Shown here one piece after another: positions 8,539 to 16,256 of a DNA stretch of 64,000 nucleotides. Made by a program: the position numbers and the translations under genes. The notes beneath the pieces are model-generated. The model worked only from the letters and a program-made list of their open reading frames with translations, was not told the origin of the DNA and searched no databases. The stretch's first letter is position 1; each line of letters begins with the position of its first letter. The stretch is from Candidatus Omnitrophota bacterium. GTDB taxonomy: Bacteria; Omnitrophota; Gorgyraeia; JABMRG01. The stretch is from assembly GCA_030593065.1 (NCBI GenBank), contig JAUVHV010000003.1:1-64000 (forward strand), read 5' to 3'.

Positions 8539-8540
8539 AT

Positions 8541-9113
8541 ATGCAGAAAAAATTCAACATAAATCTTGATGAGAAAACAAAGGTTATTATAGCGACTGCG
8601 GTTATAGTCTTTGTTACGTTTTTTGCCTGCTTAGGTATTACGAAACATCGGATAAGAAAAAGACGTGATATACATTCAAAGATTGGTCAAGAGTCGAAAA
8701 AACTTATATTGAGAGATGATATAGATAAGATAGAGAGCAAGCAGAACGAGTATGTTAAATATTTTTATGATACAATGGATCAGGAGAGTTTCAGGTTTAC
8801 TGTATCCAGGCTTGCAAGGGAGGCAGGCGCGGAGATTATTTCTATAAAACCCTTTAGCCGTAAAAGAATAGCTAATATTTCAAAATATTTTTTGAAGATA
8901 AGCTTAAGATGTACATATAATCAGCTCGTTGAATTTATAGCAAAGATTGAGAAACTACCTGAGATTATAAAGATAGAGGAGCTGTCTGTGAAAGGATTAT
9001 TAAATTTTGAAGGTTATACAACCGGAGATGAAGATAGAGAAAAAGAATTTGCCGAATCTGACACAGAGACAATGGTTTCACTTATTGTAGCTGCTTATTC
9101 TACAAAACATTGA
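8541..9113 (+). CDS. pilO: PilO-like pilus alignment protein
   Basis: Bitopic inner-membrane protein of 190 residues: a short cytoplasmic N terminus, one membrane helix (IIATAVIVFVTFFACLGI, about 14-31), a charged coiled-coil stretch (about 35-75) and a periplasmic ferredoxin-like domain with FRFTVSRLAREAGAEIISIKP and YNQLVEFIAKIEKLPEIIKIEEL. This is the layout of PilO (T4P) and GspM (T2SS). The position between the PilM-PilN fusion and the PilP-like gene supports PilO. Sequence similarity alone would be weak, so the call rests on architecture and order. Confidence 0.75.
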   Translation: MQKKFNINLDEKTKVIIATAVIVFVTFFACLGITKHRIRKRRDIHSKIGQESKKLILRDDIDKIESKQNEYVKYFYDTMDQESFRFTVSRLAREAGAEIISIKPFSRKRIANISKYFLKISLRCTYNQLVEFIAKIEKLPEIIKIEELSVKGLLNFEGYTTGDEDREKEFAESDTETMVSLIVAAYSTKH

Positions 9114-9120
9114 AGATATT

Positions 9121-9579
9121 ATGGATAAAGACAGAAAACAACAGTTAATATTGATTATACTTATACCCGTATTTCTGCTTGGCCTATTCTATACTCGCAT
9201 GCAAAAGGCTTCTAAGGAGAGCAGAGAAGGCGCTAGAGAGAAGAGAGAGATAAGTGAAGATAAAAGGATAGGCCGGATACCGAAACCTACAGGCCTTCAG
9301 GATACTGAACATATATTATCAAAGAGAGACCCTTTTAAGGATCTTTTCCAGCTTTATCTCTACAGGATTCGCTTGGTTAAGTCTGAAGAGAAATTAGAGA
9401 TTCCACTGCCGAAACTTACCATAGAGGGCATAATATGGAATTCGGATATGCCGCAGGCTATAGTGGATGGCAGGGTTGTCAGGATAGGCGATGTTATAAA
9501 GAATGTCGAAATTGTCAATATTGAAAAGAGGGGCATAACCGTAAACTTTAATGGAGAAAAGGTATTAATAGAACGATAA
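9121..9579 (+). CDS. PilP/GspC-like periplasmic linker protein
   Basis: A 152-residue bitopic protein: membrane helix at about 9-24, a charged linker, then RDPFKDLF and a C-terminal beta domain (KLTIEGIIWNSDMPQAIVDGR, VRIGDVI, VEIVNIEKRGITVNF). The RDPF motif followed by a small beta sandwich is the homology-region fold shared by PilP and GspC, which contact the secretin N0 domain. PilP is a lipoprotein in classic systems; no lipobox is present here, which is more like GspC. The gene immediately precedes the secretin, as pilP precedes pilQ. Confidence 0.7.
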   Translation: MDKDRKQQLILIILIPVFLLGLFYTRMQKASKESREGAREKREISEDKRIGRIPKPTGLQDTEHILSKRDPFKDLFQLYLYRIRLVKSEEKLEIPLPKLTIEGIIWNSDMPQAIVDGRVVRIGDVIKNVEIVNIEKRGITVNFNGEKVLIER

Positions 9580-9598
9580 TGAGAGGAGAGTTTAGAAA

Positions 9599-11122
9599 AT
9601 GAATATGAACTCTGGATTTAAATGCAGAAAGACCGGTGTCTTTGTGATTATACTACTATTTTTATTTATAATTACAGGAGATATTCCCGCGCAGCAAAAC
9701 ACTAACATTTCAATGGATTTCCAGCAGGCAGCGCTTAAAGATGTGCTTAAGGTCTTTTCTCAGCAGGCTGGGTTAAATTTCGTTGCGACTGATAATATAG
9801 AAAATAAAAGGATTACCCTGTATCTGGATGGTGTTACAGTGCAGGACGCGCTCGATTCTATCATGTTAGCGAATAATCTTGCGTATGAGCAGGCAGAAGG
9901 CAGTTCTGTATTTATTGTAAAAGAGACAAGCGGGGCAAGGGTAGATTTGATTACAAAAGTCTATAACCTGGATTTTGCGCGTATATCAGTTTCAGAGGAA
10001 GGCGCAACAAGCAATACATCAAACATAGAATCTGTTATTGATAATCTTCTTTCAAAAGGTATTGATGGTGAAAAAATAGGCAGTATAATTGTTGATAAAA
10101 GAACAAACAGCCTTATTGTTACTACCATACAGAGTGATTTCTTAGTCATAGAAGAGACTATAAAATCACTTGACAGTATTACTCCGCAGGCGCTTATAGA
10201 GGCAGAGATAGTAGAGATACAGACAGGTGCTTTAAAGACACTTGGCCTGGAATGGGGAGGCCCGGATGGAACATTTGTCAGATTTACAGGCCCAACCAAG
10301 ATTACACATTTTCCGTTTATTAGAGAGACAAATCCATTTTCAAAGAGCCTTTTGGGTAGTGTGACTTCGACAGACTCTACTACAACTGTTAATGATGTAA
10401 CTACTACCGCATCAAGCATATCACAGATACCGACACTCGGCGTACTTTCTCTGCAGGAGTTCTCTATGGTGTTAAAAGCTATGGAGAATGAGGGGACGGC
10501 ACATTATCTGGCAAAGCCAAGGATAATGACTGTAAATAATGAGACTGCGGAGATAAGGATAACAGCAGATACAGCTATAGGTATTAAAAAGACAAGTGTA
10601 AGCGATACAGGTGAAGTAATAGTAGAGCCGGAGAGAGTAGAGACGGGTATTATGCTTAAAGTTACACCCACAATCAACAAAAAGGGTTATATTACAATGA
10701 CTATAGAGCCTGAGGTTTCAAGGCCTGTGCAGTCACCATACTTTACAGATTTTGTTGACCCGACAAAGAGAAGCGCAAGGACAACAGTTATGGTAAGGGA
10801 TGGCCAGGCTATCGCAATAGGCGGGCTCCTGAAGAATTATAAGGAAGATTCGAATAGAAGCGTGCCGGGCTTAAGCAAGATACCTTTTTTAGGCCACCTC
10901 TTCCAAAGCAAAAATAATCGTACTGTTCAGACTGAAATAATAGTATTTGTAACTGCTCATGCCATACTCAATGCAGGCGATGCCATAGAGGCTGTCGAAA
11001 GTATAAGCGGTTTATCAGGCGGAGGTATTTTGCCCGAATATTCCGCGCCTGTGGATGTGAGAGAGGCAGAGATTAAAAAGACAGTTATGAGGCTCAGGAA
11101 GAAGAGGGAGATTGAGCGGTAA
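9599..11122 (+). CDS. pilQ: Secretin, PilQ/GspD family
   Basis: Outer-membrane channel through which the pilus (or pseudopilus-driven cargo) passes. A signal peptide covers about residues 1-32 (hydrophobic VFVIILLFLFIITG, cleavage after IPA). An N0/STN domain follows (FQQAALKDVLKVFSQQAGLNF, about 37-105), then an N1/N3 ring domain (KVYNLDFARIS to SLDSITPQ), and the secretin core from about 200 (LIEAEIVEIQTG; TVNNETAEI; TPTINKKGYITM; VRDGQAIAIGGLL; VPGLSKIPFLGHLF). No AMIN peptidoglycan-binding domain is present. At 507 residues it is compact. GGAG lies upstream of the ATG. Confidence 0.9.
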   Translation: MNMNSGFKCRKTGVFVIILLFLFIITGDIPAQQNTNISMDFQQAALKDVLKVFSQQAGLNFVATDNIENKRITLYLDGVTVQDALDSIMLANNLAYEQAEGSSVFIVKETSGARVDLITKVYNLDFARISVSEEGATSNTSNIESVIDNLLSKGIDGEKIGSIIVDKRTNSLIVTTIQSDFLVIEETIKSLDSITPQALIEAEIVEIQTGALKTLGLEWGGPDGTFVRFTGPTKITHFPFIRETNPFSKSLLGSVTSTDSTTTVNDVTTTASSISQIPTLGVLSLQEFSMVLKAMENEGTAHYLAKPRIMTVNNETAEIRITADTAIGIKKTSVSDTGEVIVEPERVETGIMLKVTPTINKKGYITMTIEPEVSRPVQSPYFTDFVDPTKRSARTTVMVRDGQAIAIGGLLKNYKEDSNRSVPGLSKIPFLGHLFQSKNNRTVQTEIIVFVTAHAILNAGDAIEAVESISGLSGGGILPEYSAPVDVREAEIKKTVMRLRKKREIER

Positions 11123-11133
11123 GCTTAAATATT

Positions 11134-12837
11134 ATGCGAAAATCAAAACTTAGGCTAGGAGAGATACTTATAAAAGAAGGGTTGCTTACCCAGGCACAGC
11201 TTGATGAGGCCTTAAGGTTTCAAAAACTGAGCGGAAGGACCATAGGTGATATAGTAATCGATAGAGGTTTTATAAAGGAGGATGATCTTGCAAATACTCT
11301 AGCAAAGCAGCTTGATATACCCTTTGTTTCAATAAGAGACGGGTCTTTAAGCCCATCGAAAAATGATAATTTTGAAAAGCTTATTCCCCAGTCTTTTGCC
11401 AGGACCCAGATGGTAATACCATTATCAAAACACTTACAATCGCTTACAGTCGCGCTTGCCAATCCACTTGATCTTTTGGCAATAGACAATCTTAAGAAGA
11501 TAACAGGTTATGATATAAATCCTGTTATAGCTACTAAAGGTGATATAAGGAAAGTTATATCAAAGTTCTATGGCTCAAAAGATCTTCTGGAAGAGGCTGT
11601 TGATAGTTCCTATGATATTGAAGATAACCGGGAAGTTATAAGTGTAGTAGAGAGCAGAGAGAGCCTTGAAGATGTAGTATCAAAGGCAGAAGGAGCGCCT
11701 GTTATCAAGCTGGTCAATCTTTTGCTGATTCAGGCAGTAAAAGAGAAGGCCAGTGATATTCATATAGAGCCTTTTAGGGAAAAGATAAACGTTCGTTTCA
11801 GGGTAGATGGTATATTGCATAAGATAGCGCCTCCGTCACAGCACCTTTTACCGGCGCTTATATCGAGAGTAAAGATATTATCCAAGATGGATATTGCTGA
11901 AAAACGCCTCCCTCAGGATGGTGGTTTTACAGTAAAGATAGAAGACCGGCTGATAGACTTCAGGGTCTCTGTTGTACCGACTATATTTGGTGAAAAAGCT
12001 GTAATAAGAATTCTGGACAAAGAATCTATAGCATTTGAATTAGATACGCTTGGTTTTACGCAAGAAGATCTTAGTCTTTTCAAGAAGTCAATTGCTAAGC
12101 CATATGGGCTTATATTTATTACAGGCCCTACAGGTAGCGGTAAGTCAACAACGCTTTATTCAGCATTAAACCATATTGTAACGCCTAAGAAGAATATCCT
12201 GACAATTGAGGATCCGGTTGAATATCAGATTAGTGGCATAAACCAGACACAGATAAAGCCAAGTATAGGCCTTACATTTGCGGAAGGTTTGCACTCTTTT
12301 TTAAGGCAGGATCCTGACATAATAATGGTTGGCGAAGTAAGAGACCTTGAAACAGCAGCTATATGCATAAGGGCATCACTTACAGGGCATCTGGTTTTGA
12401 GTACATTACATACCAATGATGCCTCGTCTGCAGTCACAAGGCTTATTGATATAGGGATTGAGCCATATCTTGTTGCGTCAAGCCTTTTGCTTATTATGGC
12501 ACAACGCCTTGTAAGAAAATTGTGTCCTAAATGCAAACGCCCTGTGAAAATGCCGGAAGATATTGCAAGGCATTACAATATTTCAAAACATGATATATTT
12601 GCGGCAGATGGTTGTGATTTCTGTAAAAATACAGGATATAAAGGAAGAATTGCTATACATGAGATCTTATTGGTAAGCCAGGAATTAAGGCAGCTTATTG
12701 CTAATCGCGCAGACATATCACAGATAAGAGATATGGCGAAAAGAAATGGCATGAAGACCTTGCCGGAAAACGGACTTGTAAAGGTAGTAGAAGGGGTAAC
12801 GAGCATAGACGAGGTGATGAGCTCGATATTTGAGTAA
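11134..12837 (+). CDS. pilB: Pilus assembly ATPase PilB / GspE family
   Basis: Hexameric motor that drives pilin polymerisation. An N-terminal T2SSE_N domain (LRLGEILIKEGLLTQAQLDEA) covers about residues 5-140. The ATPase follows, with Walker A GPTGSGKST at 331-339, Asp box LTIEDPVEY at about 356-364, Walker B DPDIIMVGEVRD at 393-404, His box LSTLHTND at 422-429, and a zinc-binding tetracysteine site formed by Cys464, Cys467, Cys494 and Cys497. Length (567) is normal. All catalytic motifs are intact, in contrast to the PilT-like gene at 49205. Confidence 0.92.
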   Translation: MRKSKLRLGEILIKEGLLTQAQLDEALRFQKLSGRTIGDIVIDRGFIKEDDLANTLAKQLDIPFVSIRDGSLSPSKNDNFEKLIPQSFARTQMVIPLSKHLQSLTVALANPLDLLAIDNLKKITGYDINPVIATKGDIRKVISKFYGSKDLLEEAVDSSYDIEDNREVISVVESRESLEDVVSKAEGAPVIKLVNLLLIQAVKEKASDIHIEPFREKINVRFRVDGILHKIAPPSQHLLPALISRVKILSKMDIAEKRLPQDGGFTVKIEDRLIDFRVSVVPTIFGEKAVIRILDKESIAFELDTLGFTQEDLSLFKKSIAKPYGLIFITGPTGSGKSTTLYSALNHIVTPKKNILTIEDPVEYQISGINQTQIKPSIGLTFAEGLHSFLRQDPDIIMVGEVRDLETAAICIRASLTGHLVLSTLHTNDASSAVTRLIDIGIEPYLVASSLLLIMAQRLVRKLCPKCKRPVKMPEDIARHYNISKHDIFAADGCDFCKNTGYKGRIAIHEILLVSQELRQLIANRADISQIRDMAKRNGMKTLPENGLVKVVEGVTSIDEVMSSIFE

Positions 12838-12883
12838 TATTAGTTAGCGGGTTTCAGGTATATAAGGATATATCAGGAGCAGA

Positions 12884-14110
12884 GTGTTAACATATAAATA
12901 TATCGCAAGGGACAAACAGGGAAAACCTAAAGAAGGTTTTCTGGATGTGCATAGCGAAGATGAGCTTGTACGCGCGTTACAGTCGCAGGGGCTTATTGTC
13001 GTAAGTTTTGAGCAAGCGGGCAGGATTGATAGTGCTGTAGTCGGGTCTAAGAAAAAATATAGTATGCATTCCGGGGTTAGGTTTGATGATCTTATAACAT
13101 TTGCAAAGCAGCTCCATACACTTCTTGGTTCAGGAATAACACTGCTTCGAAGCCTTGAGATAATAAGCCTGCAGGTTCAGAGTAAAAATCTTTTTCATAC
13201 TATTGAGCAGATAAAAAAGGATATATCAGCAGGAAGCAGCCTAAAAGCGAGCATAGTGAAATATCCTAAGATATTTTCTACCTTGTGGGTAAGTATCATA
13301 AATACCGGTGAGACAACAGGCCAGCTTCCATTTGCGTTAGAGCAGCTTGTTACCTATCTTGAATCGTCAGCATCTCTGCAGCGTAAAATTAAGAATGCTC
13401 TTGTTTACCCCGCAATAGTTGTATCTGTCGCGGTAGCCGCGGTGACTATATTTATAGTAAAGATAATCCCTATGTTCGCGGATATATATAGTGGTTTTGA
13501 CGCGCAGCTCCCGGCTTTTACACAGGTGATTTTTGCTATATGCCTGAATATCAAACGATATTTACTATTATTCATAGGTATCATAGCGGCAATTGTCATA
13601 GGAATAAGTTATTATAGGAAGACCCATGAGGGCAGGAAGCGTATAGATGCTACATTGCTTAATCTTGCAGTCATAGGTAATATTATAAGTCAGATTGCGA
13701 CAGTAAGGTTTGCGGCGGGCCTGCACATGCTTATAAAAAGCGGTGCCCCTATATTACACGCGCTCGAAATAACATCAGAGATATCAAACAATGTTATTAT
13801 AAAAGATGCAATTCTGAACGTTAAAGAGAGTGTGCGTGAGGGAAAATCGATGTCAAAGCCTATTATGGAAGCGAATATATTCCCTGATATGCTTGCCCAT
13901 ATGGTAGCTGTTGGCGAGGAATCAGGTTCGCTCGCAAATATGCTGGATAGCGTGGCAAAATTTTACGAAGAGAGAGTAGACGCTACAATAACAAGGCTTA
14001 CTACAATGTTTGAGCCGGTATTAATAGTAATAATAGGGATTGTGGTAGGCGCGCTTGTAATAGCTATGTTCTTGCCTATATTCGGCTTATCGAGCGCAAT
14101 AAAAGGATAA
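12884..14110 (+). CDS. pilC: Pilus inner-membrane platform protein PilC / GspF family
   Basis: Polytopic inner-membrane platform that couples the PilB motor to the growing pilus. It has the N-terminal YKYIARDKQGKPKEGFLD strand typical of the family, then two T2SSF repeats of about 120 residues (from FAKQLHTLLGSGITLLRSLE and from FAAGLHMLIKSGAPILHALE), each ending in a membrane helix, and the terminal VLIVIIGIVVGALVIAMFLPIF segment. The start is a GTG at 12884 with AGGAG about 5 nt upstream. Length 408 is typical. The gene ends 22 nt before the strong pilin promoter. Confidence 0.92.
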   Translation: MLTYKYIARDKQGKPKEGFLDVHSEDELVRALQSQGLIVVSFEQAGRIDSAVVGSKKKYSMHSGVRFDDLITFAKQLHTLLGSGITLLRSLEIISLQVQSKNLFHTIEQIKKDISAGSSLKASIVKYPKIFSTLWVSIINTGETTGQLPFALEQLVTYLESSASLQRKIKNALVYPAIVVSVAVAAVTIFIVKIIPMFADIYSGFDAQLPAFTQVIFAICLNIKRYLLLFIGIIAAIVIGISYYRKTHEGRKRIDATLLNLAVIGNIISQIATVRFAAGLHMLIKSGAPILHALEITSEISNNVIIKDAILNVKESVREGKSMSKPIMEANIFPDMLAHMVAVGEESGSLANMLDSVAKFYEERVDATITRLTTMFEPVLIVIIGIVVGALVIAMFLPIFGLSSAIKG

Positions 14111-14132
14111 TTGGTTTAAGTAACTTTATGGC

Positions 14133-14161
14133 TTGACATAGAGAGCCTGAAGTAGTATAAT
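14133..14161 (+). promoter_or_regulatory. Perfect-consensus sigma-70 promoter of the pilin gene
   Basis: TTGACA at 14133-14138 and TATAAT at 14156-14161 with a 17-bp spacer match the consensus exactly. Transcription should start near 14168. That leaves a 31-nt leader with AAAGGA before the ATG at 14199 and argues against the upstream ATG pair at 14169/14172. Confidence 0.88.
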
Positions 14162-14198
14162 TTTAAATATGATGAAAAATAAAAACGAAAGGAAAAAA

Positions 14199-14561
14199 AT
14201 GCATAGACTAAAAGGTTTTACGCTAATCGAAATTTTGATAGTTGTAATCATTTTAGGTATTCTCGCGACCTTATCTGTCCCACAATTTACAAGAATGATA
14301 TCACGCGCAAAGATGGCGGAGGCCTGGGCAGGGCTTGGCGGTCTAAGAACAGCCCAGTCCATATACTATATGGAACACGATAATTATGCCCACGCTGTAG
14401 CAGATTTAGATTGCGACCCAGTAACCGGGGATTTTACATTTTCAGTAGTTGATGTAGCAGGACCCCTTACTTTTAATGCTATTGCAACCGGTGGAGGAGA
14501 TGCAGCCGGGCTTATTGCGTGGATGACTCAAGACGGCACCAGGGGCTGTACAATACCGTAA
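14199..14561 (+). CDS. pilA: Type IV pilin, probable major subunit
   Basis: Prepilin of 120 residues with a 6-residue leader MHRLKG cut before Phe7 by prepilin peptidase; FTLIE places the conserved Glu5 of the mature protein at residue 11. The hydrophobic helix (IEILIVVIILGILATLSV) is followed by a short globular domain. Cys72 and Cys117 can form the C-terminal disulfide loop common in pilins. The start at 14199 has AAAGGA 6 nt upstream; upstream ATGs at 14169 and 14172 coincide with the predicted transcription start. A small size and a single strong promoter suggest a major subunit, though a GspG-type pseudopilin is possible. pilD is at 25622. Confidence 0.88.
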   Translation: MHRLKGFTLIEILIVVIILGILATLSVPQFTRMISRAKMAEAWAGLGGLRTAQSIYYMEHDNYAHAVADLDCDPVTGDFTFSVVDVAGPLTFNAIATGGGDAAGLIAWMTQDGTRGCTIP

Positions 14562-14586
14562 TACATACGAACACACATGTTTTTTA

Positions 14587-14617
14587 AAAAGGGGGCTTAT
14601 AAAAGCCCCCTTTTTTT
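14587..14617. terminator. Bidirectional intrinsic terminator
   Basis: GGGGGCTT at 14591-14598 pairs with AAGCCCCC at 14603-14610 across a 4-nt loop, flanked by A and T runs. The T run at 14611-14617 terminates the pilin transcript. In reverse, the A run serves the converging minus-strand gene, whose stop codon begins inside this T run. Confidence 0.92.
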
Positions 14618-16193
14618 AATACTTATTTTTCCCGCATAAAACTATAGCAATTAGGTATACGCAGAGTATTATAAAAAGATAAGGCGTGGAGATCAGCGGG
14701 TCAGCAATAGAGAAGGCCTGTTCTGAGTCCTTATTCTTTAATATATATATGCCTGTCCCCTCTTTTTTAAAAGTTCCCACAATACTAAAACAAGATTTTA
14801 TTATTTTAGAGATCCTTTTAAATTCACCTTCAGGCTCATCTATTATTATCAGTAAAGACCCGTCAGCCAGATTTAATCTTCTATCCTTAGGTTTTATCTC
14901 AAGCAGCATGTGAGATAGAGAGGGCCTTTGTGTTACGCACCATAATATCCCTGTGATATATCTATAATTTGACCAGATAAATTCTCCATTATCAGAGTAC
15001 TTATTAATATAAGAAGATAATTCCTTAAAAAGGTCGCTATTGAACATACCTGAAGATATTATGTATTCCGGCCTTCTCACTTTTCCCTCAAATATCGCCG
15101 TAAGCTGCGAATCTGATAGCTCTAAGCGTATGTCATTTTTGTGAAGATTGATACTTGGCGCGAAGATAATAAGATATAATAAAAGAACAAGTGTAAAAAA
15201 GGGCAGATATCTTCCTGCGGCACGATTTTTTTTTAAGGCATTATCTACAGTTGTATATAAACTATCAAGCCCTATGGCTGCAAGTATGATAAACCCTATC
15301 ATGCCTTGCGACGAGAAGAGGCGGAAAGGATATAGTATTCCCATAGGCATGAGAGCAATTATCAATATAATAAATATTTTATATTCATGCATATTTTTTA
15401 ATACCCTGATAAGCCCTATGATAAGAAATACTACTATTACAGGATAGAATCTGACAGGCATTTGAGCGGTATTATGCCAGGATATTTCGGAAATACTTTT
15501 TATAATATGAAGGCACCATGGCAGGCCTATCAAAAGTGTAAAGGATAATAGTTTTATGAACTGCTTTGTATGTATTATACTGCTTATCCAGGCAAGAAGA
15601 ATAAGCAGTAGAGAGAGCAGGGCTATACCTGTATGCGTATAGAATATAAGCCCCATAATAAGGCTGGCAGTCAGTATATAATTTTTGTGAATAAAAAATA
15701 CTGCAAGCAGAAGCAATGTAACTGCTATCGTTGCCGCAGGGGTAAAGGATATGCTTATCATAAATAATGAGGCGCATAGGCAGAGGTAGACAGCGAAGAA
15801 AGCTGTCCTTTTATTGAGAATATTCTTTATTACATACCATGTTGTATATAGGAAAAGAGCAGGAATTACGCAGCTTAGTATCTTGACAACAGCAATGCCT
15901 GAAAACCCTATTTTAAGCAGCCCCAGGATTATAGTGTGTATAAGAGGAGGGTAGATGTGCGGGGCTCCGTTTGGGCCATATTCCCAAAAATTATGCAAAA
16001 CCAGACCTTCTGCCGCATCGAAGCCCTTTGCAACAGCCAGATGGTAGTACATATCCAGAAAGAATGGCAGCTGCCTCCATTGCAGAATAAATATAAATGA
16101 AGATAGGCAGATAGCGAGGAAAGTTAGTACACTCCATATTTTGTTGTCAGGATTGCTTAAAATGTATCTGTCAGCATTGAAATGTATATCCAT
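14616..16193 (-). CDS. Polytopic membrane protein, possible GT-C glycosyltransferase
   Basis: The only minus-strand gene: 525 residues with about eleven membrane segments. The first extracytoplasmic loop carries FLDMYYHLAVAKGFDAAEG with Asp47 and His51, then HNFWEYGPNGAPHIYPPLIH. An acidic residue at the start of the first loop and a following aromatic YPP segment recall GT-C enzymes, including STT3/PglB-type oligosaccharyltransferases. The C-terminal soluble part (about 350-490) has no recognised motif. The gene converges on the pilin gene and shares its terminator. Glycosylation of pilin or surface glycan is a reasonable guess from position, not shown by sequence. A glycan polymerase or flippase is possible. 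Confidence 0.55.
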   Translation of the reverse strand: MDIHFNADRYILSNPDNKIWSVLTFLAICLSSFIFILQWRQLPFFLDMYYHLAVAKGFDAAEGLVLHNFWEYGPNGAPHIYPPLIHTIILGLLKIGFSGIAVVKILSCVIPALFLYTTWYVIKNILNKRTAFFAVYLCLCASLFMISISFTPAATIAVTLLLLAVFFIHKNYILTASLIMGLIFYTHTGIALLSLLLILLAWISSIIHTKQFIKLLSFTLLIGLPWCLHIIKSISEISWHNTAQMPVRFYPVIVVFLIIGLIRVLKNMHEYKIFIILIIALMPMGILYPFRLFSSQGMIGFIILAAIGLDSLYTTVDNALKKNRAAGRYLPFFTLVLLLYLIIFAPSINLHKNDIRLELSDSQLTAIFEGKVRRPEYIISSGMFNSDLFKELSSYINKYSDNGEFIWSNYRYITGILWCVTQRPSLSHMLLEIKPKDRRLNLADGSLLIIIDEPEGEFKRISKIIKSCFSIVGTFKKEGTGIYILKNKDSEQAFSIADPLISTPYLFIILCVYLIAIVLCGKNKY

Positions 16194-16201
16194 TTTGTTC
16201 T

Positions 16202-16230
16202 ATTATAGAATAAAATCGCGTTTAAGACAA
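16202..16230 (-). promoter_or_regulatory. Promoter of the minus-strand membrane protein gene
   Basis: On the minus strand TTGTCT (16230 to 16225) and TATAAT (16207 to 16202) are 17 bp apart. Transcription would begin near 16195, only about 2 nt before the ATG at 16193, predicting an almost leaderless mRNA. The -35 box overlaps that of the divergent + strand promoter. Confidence 0.65.
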
Positions 16231-16249
16231 TAGAATATTATGGTATAAT
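16222..16249 (+). promoter_or_regulatory. Promoter of the TPR membrane protein gene
   Basis: TTAAGA at 16222-16227 and TATAAT at 16244-16249 are 16 bp apart. The predicted start point, near 16256, directly abuts the ATG at 16257, again predicting a leaderless mRNA; no ribosome binding site is visible. Confidence 0.6.
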
Positions 16250-16256
16250 ATCAAAC

